Of a stretch of 64,000 nt of DNA, positions 1-11,682 are shown in pieces; positions within the stretch are counted from its first letter, which is position 1; every line of letters begins with the position of its first letter. The notes below the pieces were generated by a model, which did no database searches, was not told where the DNA came from, and saw only the letters and a list, made by a program, of their open reading frames with translations. Location: NCBI GenBank assembly GCA_034509755.1, contig CM067556.1, forward strand, positions 42,020,045 to 42,084,044. The letters run 5' to 3'. The translations under genes were made by a program, and so were the position numbers. The DNA comes from Anisodus tanguticus. Taxonomy: Eukaryota > Streptophyta > Magnoliopsida > Solanales > Solanaceae.

Positions 1-711
1 CCGCTACGGCGGACCAAACCCTTGCTGGGGCGGTGTCACTTGACACCTCATCCCATCACCACGATGAACACGACTCCATGACGGCAGACTCGCCCCTGTG
101 GACAAATCATCTGCCACGGTGGAAACCCACCATCTCCAAAACTTCCACTTTGGTGAGCCAACCTCTCGCCGAGGCGGACACACTGGAGGGGACACCAGAC
201 ATCAGCAATGGGAAAAACATCCAAATCTCCTATCAAACACCCGATACACTCCTAACACCCTTTGGACATAAACCAGACATGCTCGTCTAAGGTAAACAGT
301 GCTACGACCTAGCTCGTTCCCTCGGATTTCCCATTTATCCGAGCTAAGGGATATTTTTCTAAAGAATCGTCTAGGACAAATTAAAATCCAAACTTTATAA
401 ATAAGGCCACCAAATACATCTGATTGCCTCGAGAAGCGAACCAATGACTCGACTAAGTCATAAATGACCTTTCGAATCTACCGGAAGTGACATAACCTGG
501 AAACGTACCCGTTTAGCCAAAAGTCAACTTTGAGTCAAACTATCCAACTCTAAGTTTCTAGTTTTAGATTTTACATTCGAAATACATATAAATGGACCTC
601 GGGATCCATGTCGCCCATCCCCACGCATCACAATCCCCACACATAATCTACGGAAAGGGTCAAACAAGCAAATAAAGGTATTTAGCTAAAATGACCGAGC
701 GAGTCATTACA
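1..711 (-). repeat. 3' LTR of Ty3/gypsy element, cut by window start
   Basis: On the minus strand this LTR begins TGTAATGACTCGCTCGG at 711, a start typical of Solanaceae gypsy LTRs, and runs out of the window on the left. Its segment around 420-600 resembles 54760-54900 of another gypsy LTR in this window (shared words such as actcgactaagtcataaat and aaaagtcaact), so it belongs to the same superfamily but a different family. No gene is supported inside; the short open frames here have no recognisable motif. Confidence 0.75.
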
Positions 712-858
712 TCATATACTAATTAAAACAATGTTTGTCCTCGAACAGGGAGAAACGAATAGAGGGAACATACCGGAAGTAGTGAAAAATCCAGGATATC
801 TGCTCCGCATATCATACTCGGTCTTCCAAGTCGCCTCCTCAATAGGATGATGCCTCCA

Positions 859-2450
859 CTAAACCTTCACAGAATCTATCTCTTTTGACCTCAACTTCCT
901 CACCTGCCTGTCCAAAATAACCACAAGGTGCTCAATAAACTCCAAATTGTGATCAAGAAACACAGAGTCCCACTGAATGATATAAGAACCATCGTCATGA
1001 TACTTCTTCAGCATAGATACATGGAAAACTGGATGAACGGATGAAATACCTAGTGGCTGAGCCAACTCATGTGCCACTTCCCCAACTCTCTGAAGAATCT
1101 CGAAAGGCCCAATATACCTCAGACTCAACTTTACTCTCTTGCCAAACCTCATCACATCCTTCATGTCATCATGATACTTCTTCAACATAGATACATGGAA
1201 AACTGGATGAATGCCTAAAAGACCTAGTGGCCGAGCCAACTCATATGTCACTTCTCCAACTCTCTAAAGAATCTCGAAAGGCCCAATATACATCGGACTC
1301 AACTTTACTCTCTTGCCAAACCTCATCACATCCTTCATGGGTAAGACCTTCATGAGAACTCTATCACCAACCATAAACTCCAAATAACGGACCTTCTGGT
1401 CCGCATACTCTTTTTGCTTGCTCTAAGCTGCCAGGAGCTTATCCTGCATCATCTTCACATTCTCTAAGGAATCTCTCAATAGATCGGAACCCCAAGGTCA
1501 AACCTCAAAAGCATCAAATCAACCAATCGAAAATCGATATCTCTTACAATATAGAACCTCGAACGGTGCCATATCAATACTGGAGTGATAGATGTTGTTG
1601 TATACAAACTCTGCCAAAGGTAAGAACTGGTCCCAATGACCACCAAAATTAATCACGTAGGCTCGTAACATATCCTATAATACATGAATAGTCCACTCGG
1701 GCTGGTCGTCGGTCTGAGGGTAAAATATTATACTGAGATCAAAGCGAGTACCCATGTCCTTTTGCAAAGTCCGCCAAAAATGCAAAGTAAATTGAGTACC
1801 CTGATCCGAGATGATAGAAATATGAACCCTATAAAGATGAACAATCTCACGAATAAAGATCTTAGCCAACTTCTTTGCATTATAAGTCATCTAGACCAGA
1901 ATGAAATGCGCAGACTTGGTCAACCTATCAACAATGACCCAAATAGCATCAAACTTCCCCAAAGTATTGGACAATACAACAACGAAATCCATGCAAATCA
2001 TCTCCCACTTCCACTCGAGAATGGGCATCCTCTAAGACATACCACCTAGTTGTAGGTGCTCATACTTGACCTGCTGACAATTCTGACACTGAGACAAAAA
2101 ATCAACAATGTCTCTCTTCATCCTACCCCACCAATAATGCTGCCTCAAATCAAGGTACATCTTAGTAGCACCTGGATGAATCAAATACCTAAAGTTGTGG
2201 GCCTCCTCCATAATCAATCTGGTCAAGTCTCTTACACGAGGTACACATACTCTATCATTTATCCTTAGAACACCCTCACTATCAATCTTGGCCTCCTTGG
2301 CCTCACATTTCATCACTTTATGTCTAATTTTGCATAACTTCACATCATCATACTGGTGAGTCCGAATCTGGTCCAAAAGAGATGACCTTGCCTCCACACA
2401 AGCTATAATACAACCCAGATTTGAAATATTAAGTCTCACAAAATGATTAG
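859..2450 (-). pseudogene. gypsy integrase and C-terminal chromodomain-like region, broken
   Basis: Integrase inserts retrotransposon cDNA into the genome. The zinc-binding H2C2 segment lies around 2050-2200 (HPGATKMYLDLRQHYWW, then CQNCQQVK). The core follows with ISDQGTQF near 1790 (second catalytic Asp) and PQTDDQPEW near 1705 (catalytic Glu retained, although family members usually read DGQSER). The C-terminal segment with HPVFHVSMLKKYHDD appears twice, at about 1169 and 995 (see the tandem duplication). Stops around 1675 and 1252 break the frame. It is a fossil with no expected function. Confidence 0.85.
995..1342 (-). repeat. 174-bp in-frame tandem duplication in gypsy integrase
   Basis: The segment starting tcatgatacttcttca at 995 recurs at 1169, an offset of 174 bp (58 codons). 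Both copies carry the HPVFHVSMLKK motif and the preceding FGKRVKLSLRYIGPFEILQRV-type segment, so the duplication keeps the reading frame. The copies differ by scattered substitutions and a short unrelated stretch near 1045 and 1215. Confidence 0.88.
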
Positions 2451-3800
2451 CTAGAGATTGGACCTCCAATGCCAAAGGATGCTCAGAAACAGCTAAATAA
2501 GCTAAACTCCCCATGTTGATTGCCTTTCGGCTCAAAGCATCCGCCACCACATTGACCTTGCCTGGATGGTACAAAATAGTCATGTCATAATCCTTCAAAA
2601 ACTTCATCCACCGACGCTGCCTAGAATTCAAACCCTCTGATTAAACACGTGCTAAAGACTATGGTGGTCGGTATACATCTCCAATGAATGCCATACAAGT
2701 AATGCCTCTAAATCTTCAAGGCAAACACAATAACAGCCAACTCCAAATCATGAATAGGGTAGTTCTTCTCATGCACCTTCAATTTCCTCAATGCATAAGC
2801 AATCACCTTACCATCTTGCATCAACGCATATGCCAACCCCATTCTAGAAGCATCACAATACACAGTAAAGTCCTTCGCCTCCACCAAAAGGGATAAAATC
2901 AGGGATGTGGTCAAAAGAGTCTTAATCTTTTGAAAGCACTCCTCACACTGATCAAACCATTGAAATGTAACTTCCTTCTGAGTCAAGAGCATTAGATACG
3001 AAGCGATAGAAGAGAAACCCTTGACGAACCTACGATAGTAGCTAGCAAGACCCACAAAAATCTGAATATCCATCACAGAATTTGATCTAGGCTAGTCCCT
3101 GACTGCCTCTATCTTATTTGGGTCAACCATGATCCCATCATTGGACACTACGTGTACCAAGAATGCTACAAAACTCAACCAAAACTCACACTTCAAAAAC
3201 TTAGCATATAGCTTCTTCTCCTTCAAAATCCCAGGGACCACTCTTAGATGACGCTTATGGTCCTCCTGATTCTTCAAATATACCAAGATGTCGTCAATGA
3301 AAACAATAAAAAAAATCCAAATACGACTTAAATATCCCATTCATCAAGTCCATGAATGTTGTGTGGCCATTGGTAAGCCCAAATGACATCACGAAGAACT
3401 CATAATTCCCATAACGAGTTCGGAAAGCTGTCTTAGGAACATTCTTGGCCCGAATCTTCAATTGATGATACCCAGACTCAAATCAATCTTCAAAAACACA
3501 GAAGTACCCTAAAGCTGATCAAACATGTCATGAATATGAAGAATCGGATACTTGTTTCCAATGGTGACCTTGTTCAATGGCCTATAATCAATGCACATAC
3601 GCATAGTGCCATTCTTCTTCTTTACGAACAAGACAGAAGCACCCTATAGATACACACTCGGGCGAATGAAGTCCTTACTCAACAAATTGTGAAGTTGCTC
3701 TTTCAACTCTCTCAACTCGGATGGAGCCATATGGTACAGAGGAATAAAAATGGGTCAAGTACCCAGTTCAAAATCAATACAAAAGTCAATATCTCTGTTT
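2451..3800 (-). pseudogene. gypsy reverse transcriptase and RNase H, broken
   Basis: Reverse transcriptase copies element RNA and RNase H degrades the template. The RT catalytic box reads VFIDDILVY near 3285, with both Asp retained. The connection follows at about 3060 (FVGLASYYRRFVKGFS) and the RNase H start at about 2880 (FTVYCDASRMGLAYALMQ). RNase H ends near 2560 with ILYHPGKVNVVADALSRK. The N-terminal half (3350-3800) is readable only in fragments across frames, so at least several frameshifts or stops are present. Confidence 0.85.
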
Positions 3801-3814
3801 GGCGGTATACCTAG

Positions 3815-4147
3815 TTAGTCTGAATGAAAGACCTCGGCGAACTCACTAACTACTGGAACTAACTCAAGAGAAGGAATCTCTGCACTAGTATCTTGAATAG
3901 GAGCAAGATAAGTCGAACAACCCTGATCCACTAACTTTCTAGCCCGGATGTAAGAAATTATTTTCCTAGGAGCAGGGTTGGGAGCGCCTCTCCACTCTAA
4001 CCTTAGAAGACCAGGCATATTTAGCTTGACCGTCTTGGAATCACGGTCGAGAATCACATGATATGGTGATAGCCAATCCATACCTAATATAACATCAAAA
4101 TCCACCATATCTAAGATGACTAGATCTACCCAAGTGTTGTAACCCAT
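3815..4147 (-). pseudogene. gypsy protease-RT linker fragment
   Basis: This open segment carries VILGMDWLSPYHVILD, the conserved C-terminal part of the gypsy aspartic protease (the 'GMDWL' box). It continues into the linker that precedes RT, including SFPVVSEFAEVF-like residues near the 3' end. The protease active-site region lies upstream at about 4150-4320 in broken frames. It is part of the polyprotein that cuts gag-pol and is not a free gene. Confidence 0.8.
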
Positions 4148-4399
4148 GAAAGTAACTATACATTGCGATAAACTCTATCTACAATCACAGAATCACCGAC
4201 TAGTGTAGACACACAAATAAGAACATCAAACATATCATACCACATCTCCAATTTAGCAGAAAAATAGGCAGACACATAAGAGAATATAGAACTCAGATCA
4301 AATAACATAGTAGTAGACCAATGATCGACTGAGATGATACCTAGATTATTGCATCTAATGCCTCAGCCTCAACCCTAACAGTGAATGAGTAGCAATGAG

Positions 4400-5900
4400 T
4401 GCACCCTACCTCAGACTGAGTACCCCACTATATATATCGGCCTAAATGACCTCCATCTCTCCCCGACTAGGATCCACCATGACTAGACTGATGGCCACCA
4501 CAACCTGACTGAGATCCTCCCTGACTAGTCTGACTACCACCTCTAGATATCTGTGTTGGGGTATAGGTGCATGAGAGACATCCAAAAACTATATGCAGCA
4601 ATCTCTCCTGAAGTGCCCAACCTCTTCACAACCATAACAAGTCTTGGCCGCTGAGGGCTGCTGCATGGAGATAGAAGAACCCGAACCACCATGATCTGAA
4701 TATCTAGATAGAGAACCCTTTGAATACTGGTCCCCACCATCAGTATTCTGAAGAGTTGCCTAAACTGGTCAATTGGGCTGCGACTGCTGATATCTACCCT
4801 AATACCCATAACCACGAGAAGTAGAACCATTGAATTATACATGTCGCCTCACCCTCTTATTGGACTCATGTCCATACATCTTTCCTCTCACTGACTCCGC
4901 CATCCTAGCATGCTCAGCTACAATCTCAAAAGAAGCTCCAGCAGCCACCAACTGCAACGTAGCCAACTGAAGTGGAATAATCAATTCTCTAATAAAACAT
5001 CTCACTCACTCCACCTCAGTAGGTAGAAATGGCACTGCATAACGGAATAAGGCATGGAAATGAGTCTCATACCATGAAACTGTAGAATTACCCTGCGCAA
5101 TCTTCTAACACTTAACATGTTTGCCTAAAAGCAAGCTCAAAGGCACATACATCTCAAGAAACCTTATGTAGAACCTAACCCATGTCAATAGAGGCAACCC
5201 CACGAGTAAGCAATCAACATACGCCCTCCACCACAGTTTTGTGTCCCCTAAAAGTTGAAGGGCCACGAAACTAACTCCATGTAACTCAACAATACCCAAA
5301 ATATACAATCTTTTATGGCTACTAACACTGAACTCATACTTATCCTCCTCGGGCTGTCCATATACCGGAGGCTTCATGTACAAAAAGTACTTCTAAATCT
5401 TCCATTCATCGCGGGTCATAATTGTCCCTCCAATGGAACGGGGACCAAACTTTAGAGCATGAACCTTATCAATACGGGGTGCTAAAATCGCCGCTAGCTG
5501 AACCCCTGGAGTACAAAACTTAGGCGTATGAGTCTGCCCTTCTCCCACACGGGTCTGAGAACCACCCGAAGTAGTAGGATGTATGCTTGTTAGAGCGAAA
5601 CTATCAAGAATACTCAATAACCTGACCAGTGTATTCTGTAGAATCAGAGTAGCAATTAATCTAGGTTGACCTTGGGCTGGCCCCATATCCTCCTCTAGCA
5701 TATCATCCTAAGGCTTAATAATCGGATCAGGCAAAACAGATCTAGCATGAGCCTGGTCGGCTCTCTGTACCACACCCTGAGCTGGTGTTGTCGCTATGGA
5801 TCTACCTCAGCACCGAGCATGACCTCTACCGTGACCGCACACCATCGGAGCCGGTGATAGTGCCTCTCCATTACCGCATCAGCACGAGTCCTTACCATCT
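4400..5900 (-). pseudogene. gypsy gag with CCHC zinc knuckle, broken
   Basis: Gag packages element RNA. A zinc knuckle reading CYGCEEVGHFRRDC is intact near 4605-4650 (C-x2-C-x4-H-x4-C). The gag capsid homology lies at about 5105-5383 (KYEFSVSSHKRLYILGIVELHG and TKLWWRAYVD), and a Pro/Gln-rich N-terminal part at 5393-5880. Frames are interrupted by several stops. The 5' end resembles the gag start of a second gypsy element at 51360-51790. Confidence 0.8.
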
Positions 5901-6094
5901 GTGAAAGAATAGACACTAAGGTCAGATACCAATTTAATTCAACTTAGCACAAAAGGAATGAAGAAAGTGAAATTTCCTAAATGTCCCATAGCCTTTCAAA
6001 GATAAGTACGGATGTCTTCGCACCAATCAGCAAGACTCTACTAGACATTGCTCTTGTATTTAAGACCTTTAACCTAGGGCTATGTTACCAACTT

Positions 6095-6690
6095 TGTCAC
6101 AACCTGTTTTCAGGAATCGTGGTGGCACCTACATAATCCCACCAGTAGGCAAACCACTCCAAATCATTCACAAGTCATGATATAAATAAAAATGGAAGAT
6201 AGCATTTACTACATAAGTTGTCTCATAATATAAATGCGGAAGATAATCTGATAGATCCAAAACAACCCCTAAACTATCTAGTATGTGAATACAAGAACAC
6301 TATAATACGGTACAAGTCTGAAATGGGCAACCAAGTGCCAAAACTAAATACATAGTCCGAACATGTCTCTCAAATACGAACAAAATAAAGTAAATAGAGA
6401 ATGAACATCTAAGGATATGCTGGAGGTAGCATCCTTACCCTGAACACTGAAGGTCAGCTACCCTGACTCAGCCACATGGTCCTGCGGAGGTGAAAGATAC
6501 TGAATTTGCATCCAAAACAATGTAGCATGAGTACACAACGTACCCCCGTAGACATCATAGGCCGACAATGACAGATGATACATAATCATAGATAAATACC
6601 AAATTGACACCAAGTAATCCTATACTAACAGCTCAATAATCTAAGTAATCACATAGCTCACATACTATAGTTACAGCTTCATTTCCCAGA
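6095..6690 (-). repeat. 5' LTR of the gypsy element, truncated
   Basis: Directly outside the decayed PBS the plus strand reads tgtcacaacctg, the complement of a gypsy LTR end in ...TGACA. The LTR runs right to about 6690. There the sequence changes to an RTE/SINE-like segment, and no matching outer end (attaca) is found, so the LTR is truncated. The same inner sequence (catgagtaca.cgt.cccc.tag..atcatagg) recurs at 52375-52420 in the other gypsy LTR. Confidence 0.7.
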
Positions 6691-6779
6691 GTGCTTTGTC
6701 ATGGCTTATTCACGTGTGTTACTCTCATTTTCATAGAACTTTAAATTTCTTATCTGTGTCTGGCCGTTTCTTTTGCTTT

Positions 6780-6925
6780 TGCTTGTGCTTATGCTTTTTC
6801 TTGAGCCGAGGTTCTTTCGAAAATAGCTTCTCTACCTACTAAGGTAGAGGTACGATCTACGTACACTCTACCCTCCCAAGACCCCACGTTGTGAGATTTC
6901 ACTAGGTATGTTGTTGTTGTTGCAT
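6780..6925 (+). repeat. RTE LINE / SINE 3' end with TTG tail
   Basis: The sequence runs tgagccgaggttctttcg, then ctctacc..aggtagaggtacgatctacgtacactctaccctcccaag, and ends in ttgttgttgttg. This is the 3' end shared by TTG-tailed Solanaceae SINEs and RTE LINEs. Related copies lie on the minus strand at 21985-22074 and 55948-56075. It lies at the broken edge of the gypsy 5' LTR. Confidence 0.75.
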
Positions 6926-8304
6926 CCTAAAGATCCCCTAAAACTAGGGCAACATCCCAAAACAAATCCCATTTTTCATACCTAAAACGTAGGAATTGAA
7001 TTCATGCTAAGTTTAAGGGGTAAGTTAATTTGTTTTATTTCTAAAGAAAAGGTAGACTAATTGGGGTCATATTTATTTTCTTTTGAATTCAAATTTGGAT
7101 AATGCACATTATTTCTACAAATCTACTCATGTCCCCGACTTGGGATATCTTTTGTTTCCTCCTAAACTGTCTCAAAACTCGGGCTGGAGTATAAGGGCGG
7201 ATCTCTCGAATCCCTATAAGTGGCAAGAAAGGTCATTTCCTTCCCCGGATGACGACACTGTCGATGATGAAGTCTTGGAACATCCATTGGGCTCTATCTT
7301 CTCTTAACCTCGAAAAGAGAAAAGCCCACCCATCTTTGGTGTGGTCCCCGATGTTTGGATAGTGGTTTATGAGGTTATCTTTCCTGTAGTGGCGGAGATC
7401 ATTTGAGGGCCGCTGGTTTTGTATAGGTGCTTAACTATCCACCATTGAAGCAACAAATAGCACCTTGGAAATATTTATGGTGGTTCGGCATTGGCCTAAG
7501 GCTCGATATATATCGGCAAAGATGATAGGAGTAAGGTCGAAGTATTTGGTTTCCCCATTTAGGGTGATGTCGTGAAAGATGGCATGGGTGACCATAATGA
7601 CACGGGTGTCTATGGGTAGGTACGGGCCTCGGGGATAGACCATGGTTCATAATAGGCATATGGTGAAGGATATCAGTTGCGGCTCCTCCCATGCTTTATA
7701 GTCAGATTTCTCCTAGAGTGGTGTAGCAGCATCACAAGTTTGATAACATTCTTCAAAAAATGATTGACCAGCTTCTTTTAAGAAAACACAATTATTTTAA
7801 ATGTTCAACTAATAATGTGGAAACAGATTCTTGTTCAAGTGACTTCCTATACAAGTAAAAAGTCACAAATAGGTAAAACTATATAGTTATACTTAGTGAC
7901 TAGAGCGAGTTAGTTTACATTTTTTGAGAGGCTAAACCGTTAGGAAAAGTAGATGGTTATGAGAGTCTAAAAGTTACTGAATGAGTCTAGGTGATTAATA
8001 TATGAGGTGGAAAGGTAAGAGATCTAATATTAAGTGTCTGTCACATCAGAGTCAACAACTCTGTTTAAAATGAGATTGCTTTTGATACTGATATTGGGAT
8101 GTATTATTTCCTGATGACAAATGTGTTAGCTCACTCAGTTTCTGATTTCTCTTTAGAAATTATTCTTTAGCTATGAACAAAAGTACTTCTCACCCATGTA
8201 CCTGAGGATGTTACCCAGACATTCGAAAATCAAGAAGATAAGTTCAGAATGCATACAATTAATTAACTAAGATTTAGTAACAAAGTTTCATTAATAGATT
8301 TAGT
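6926..8304. other. unassigned stretch between two LTR elements
   Basis: No gene is supported. Two short open frames exist: 7083-7307 on the plus strand, and 7431-7643 on the minus strand with YFDLTPIIFADIYRALG-like residues. The second has the look of plant transposon-associated domains, but I cannot name a family. Base composition is mixed, and the right part (7740-8300) is AT-rich without structure that I recognise. Confidence 0.4.
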
Positions 8305-8309
8305 ATAAG
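8305..8309. repeat. target site duplication of copia element (left)
   Basis: The 5-bp word ataag abuts the outer end of the left LTR and recurs exactly at 18639-18643 beyond the right LTR. This marks the insertion boundaries. Confidence 0.9.
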
Positions 8310-8493
8310 TGAAAGATGGAATAATTTCCCTTGGAGATTCCTTTCATTATTCACAATATATATAGTTGTACAAAGGTTGATTCCTAATATGGTACGAATC
8401 CTAACTTACCTTACAAAGGTTGATTCCTAATATAATTAGAAACCTAAGCTACCTTAAATATACATCTATCATAATTACAAAATATATTCGCTA
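8310..8493 (-). repeat. copia 3' LTR (184 bp)
   Basis: This is nearly identical to the right LTR at 18435-18638. I count about seven substitutions plus a 20-bp gap close to the inner end. In element orientation it begins TAGCGAATAT and ends ATCTTTCA. A purine-rich tract (minus CTGAGGGGGAGTAT, 8494-8507) directly precedes it, as expected for the polypurine tract. Confidence 0.93.
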
Positions 8494-8970
8494 ATACTCC
8501 CCCTCAGACGGAGCGGGAGGAGGCTGATTGCTAAGGCTGGATCGGAAGTCGGTGAAGAGATGTCGCGGTAGTCCCTTTGTGAAGATGTCTGCATACTGAT
8601 AAGAGGAAGGCACGTGTAATATTTTGACCTGACCACGGGCAACCTTCTCTCGCACAAAGTGGATATCCATCTCAATATGTTTAGTCCGCTGATGTTGGAC
8701 CGAATTATGAGACATATAGATGGCAGATATGTTGTCACAATAGACTATAGACGCCTAGCGGAGTGGACACTGGAGTTCCAAAAGAAGATTTCGGAGCCAA
8801 CAGATCTCAGCAACTACGTTAGCAACACCACGATATTCTGTTTCAGCACTCGAATGAGAAAGTGTTGCCTGCCGCTTGGCGGACCATGAGATAAGATTAT
8901 CCCCAAGAAATACACAGTACCATGAGGTGGAGCGACGTGTGTCGGGGCATCCTGCCCAATCTGCATCCGT
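8494..8970 (-). pseudogene. copia RNase H, broken
   Basis: RNase H removes template RNA during reverse transcription. The C-terminal part is open at 8715-8491, with HIEMDIHFVREKVARG and ADIFTKGLPRHLF, the usual end of copia polyproteins. Upstream (8720-8970) the ADWAGCPDTRRS, SAKRQATLSHSSAETEYR and YCDNISAIYMSHN-like motifs can be read, but only with frame changes and stops. The ORF ends in the polypurine tract. Confidence 0.85.
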
Positions 8971-10440
8971 TTAGGCAAGTAGCTTGGTTGGGGAAGAGGG
9001 GTATAGATGTAATCCTAAGTCTAGTGTGCCCTTAACGTATCTGATAATACGTTTGAGGATGGCAAAATGGGACTCTCGGGGGTCGTGCATGAACAGACAC
9101 ACCTGCTGAACGGCATATGCAATATCAGGCCTAGTGAATGTAAGATACTGAAGAGCACCTGCTAGACTCCGATATAGAGTGGGATCAGAAACTGGCGCAC
9201 CGTCATTGGCACTAAGCTTGGATTTTGAGTCCACCGGAGTTGGCATAATTTTACAATTTGCCATCTTGGACCTGTACACTATCTCTTCTGCATACTTACG
9301 CTGACACAGGAACATAGTGGCTGCAGATATTGTCACCGATATACCCAAAAAATAACTTAGCTTGCTCAAGTCAGTCATAGCAAATTCAGTTTTGAGTAGA
9401 GCATTGATTTCATTCTTCAACCCGTCAGATGAGGCAGTAAGAACAATGGCATCGACATATAATAGCAAATATGCAGTGCTGCTACCTCGGTGAAAAGTGA
9501 AGAGAGATGTATCACACCTGCTACATACAAAACCAATCTGCAGAAGATACATGGCGAACCGATCATACCAAGCGCGGGGTGCCTGTTTCAATCCATACAA
9601 TGACTTTCTGAGACGACACACAAACTGCGGAGCTGCCGGATGAACAAAGTCATGAGGTTGATGCATGTACACAGTCCCTTTTAAATCCCTATGAAGAAAC
9701 GCATTCTTGACATCAAGCTGATGAATCGGTCAATGCATGCCCATAGAAATACTGAGAACAGTCCGAATAGTGGCCGGTTTAACAACCGAACTGAATGTCT
9801 CACCACAATCAATACCCTCCTGATGATTAGTGTCATTGGCAACTAGTCTTGCCTTATACCTCTCTAAGTCACCATTGTCTCTGAACTTGTGATGAAATAG
9901 CCACATACACCGGATGACATTCACACCAGCTGGTCTAGGTACCAAATCCCAAGTGTTCTGCTTGGTTAAAGCGTTAAATTCCTCGCACATGGCCGCATTC
10001 CAATTTAGGTCCAGTTTTACTAGTTTTGGATTTTTTGGAATGGGTGATAAGGTTTGTGTAGAGAGATTAAAGTGAACCTTGGGTTTGAAGATCTCGTGTT
10101 TTGCACGAGTCTCCATGCGATGAGAAGGCAGTGGTTGTGGGTCGGAACTGTGAGGTTGCATAGCGATAGGACGGAGTTCTTTGGCGGGGGAGCGACATGG
10201 TTGTGAGAGACCGGTTCTTTGGTGAGGGACAACGGTGGTCTTTGGAGGTGCAAGAGACTCGGCTGGAGGCAGTATAAGTGTTGTATGGGTATTAGACCGA
10301 GAGCATGGAGGCCGGATCGGGTGGCGGCATTGCTTGAAGAAGGCCGACAAAGACCTTCGAAGGTAGCAGTGGTGTTGGTGACCGAGAGTAGGTGGTTGTA
10401 GGCAGTACTGGTGAGGACAATGCTGTCGGGACAGTAGACT
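8971..10440 (-). pseudogene. copia reverse transcriptase, catalytic Asp lost
   Basis: RT domain motifs in order are KQNTWDLVPRPAGVNVI near 9950, KARLVANDTNHQEGID near 9830, LDVKNAFLHRDLKGTVYMHQP near 9690, and CRLRKSLYGLKQAPRAWYDRF near 9590. The catalytic box near 9455 reads YVDAIVLT where copia elements have YVDD, so the second catalytic Asp is replaced by Ala (GCC). The last recognisable block is DIAYAVQQVCLFMHDPRESH near 9110. An in-frame TGA at about 9730 separates the first block from LDVKNAF, probably a former Trp codon. The piece is the pol core of the copia element. Confidence 0.92.
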
Positions 10441-10441
10441 G

Positions 10442-11677
10442 CTATTGGTACAGATTTTGGATGACCGGGGACAGACTCGGTTCATCGAGAAAGAAGTAAT
10501 CGGTGGGCTGAAATTTCCGGAGATTGGAAAAAGGAAAGGTTGTCTCGTCAAAGGTGACATGACGGGAGATGATGATTTTGCGAGTAGCAATGTCATAGCA
10601 CAAGTAGCCCCGATAATTAGGAGAAAGACCAAGGAAGACACATGGCATAGTGCGAGGGGCAAGTTTGTGAGGTGCAGTGGAGGCTATATTGGGGTAGCAT
10701 AAGCATCCAAAAATATGTAGGTGATCATATGATGGTAGCCTACGGTATAAGATTTCGGTAGGGGTCTTGTTTTGGAGTGTGCTAGTTGGTAAAATATTAA
10801 GAAGGGATTCTATCATTTTGATAGCATAGCCCCAGAAAGGCGGTGGTAGGCAAGCATGAAACAGGAATGTGCGAACCATGTTATTGATGGTACGTATAAT
10901 TCATTCAGCCTTTCCATTTTGGGAAGAAGTATAGGGACAAGAAAAATGGAAAACCATGCCTTGTTTAGAACAGAAATTGTGAAATGATGAGTTATTAAAT
11001 TCTCGTCCATTATCACACTGGAATGATTTGATAGATTTTTCAAATTGTGTTTTAATGAATTTTTGAAACTCGAGAAATTTTGTAAAAACTTCAGATTTGA
11101 ATTTTAGTGGGTAAATCCAGACAAAGTGTGAAAAATCATCCAAGAATACTAGATAGAATTTATGACCCAAAGAGCTAACAATCGGAGATGTCCACAAATC
11201 AGCATGAACAATATCAAAGGGAGAAAAAGTAACATTGTTTGATGACATAAATGGAAGACGAGTATGTTTGCCTAGTGGACAAGAAAAACAGTGTTGAGCA
11301 ATTTTCCCATTATTACATTGAATACGCTTAGAAGTCCTAAGAAAAGTAAAAAATGGGTCTCCAGGGTGTCCGAGTCTGATGTCCCAAGTTGAGGGAGAGA
11401 TCGCCGCAAGGGATAGAGGTGTTTGCGGTCTGACAGCAGAAGATTGAGTGAATGGGTAGAGATATCCCACACTATTGCAGCGTGTAAGAATTTTCCCCGT
11501 ATTGAGTTCCTTCACAGAAAAACCAAAAGGATCAAATTCGACAGACACAGAATTATTGCTAGTGAATTTTCTAACGGAGATTAAGTTTTTAATGATGTTA
11601 GGTGTGTATAGGACGTGATTTAGGGAGAAAGGTGGGTGTGGATGTTTGGTGTGTGTGTTACCGTAACCTTCAATTAG
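10442..11677 (-). pseudogene. copia integrase with in-frame stop
   Basis: Integrase joins cDNA to the genome. A GAG-pre-integrase and zinc-binding segment (LGHPGDPF through HCFSCPLGKHTRLPF) lies near 11240-11380. The catalytic triad is visible: Asp in FDIVHADLW near 11200, Asp in FQCDNGREF near 11010, and Glu in SSQNGKAE near 10905. The codon after KAE is TGA where relatives usually have an Arg, so a CpG transition is likely; downstream INT sequence (NNMVRTFLFHACLPPPFWGYA) continues in the same frame to 10442. RT lies in another frame, so a frameshift follows. The upstream end is cut by the inserted LTR at 11683. Confidence 0.92.
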
Positions 11678-11682
11678 AATGC

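Larger units (their letters stand above)
712..6094 (-). mobile_element. Ty3/gypsy retrotransposon internal region, degenerate
   Basis: Reading the minus strand from 6094 to 712, the order is primer-binding region, gag with zinc knuckle, aspartic protease, reverse transcriptase, RNase H, integrase and a C-terminal chromodomain-like segment. That order (INT after RT/RNaseH) defines Ty3/gypsy, and the integrase C-terminus suggests a chromovirus of the Del/Tekay type. The coding sequence is broken by many stops and frameshifts, so the element is inactive. The PBS (minus TTGGTAACATAGC) is a decayed match to the initiator-Met tRNA site seen intact at 51944-51955. Confidence 0.88.

Noticed and set aside
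7083..7643. Possible small genes at 7083-7307 and 7431-7643
   Set aside because: No recognisable domain, no splice or homology support; they sit in TE-rich DNA, so kept as an unassigned stretch.
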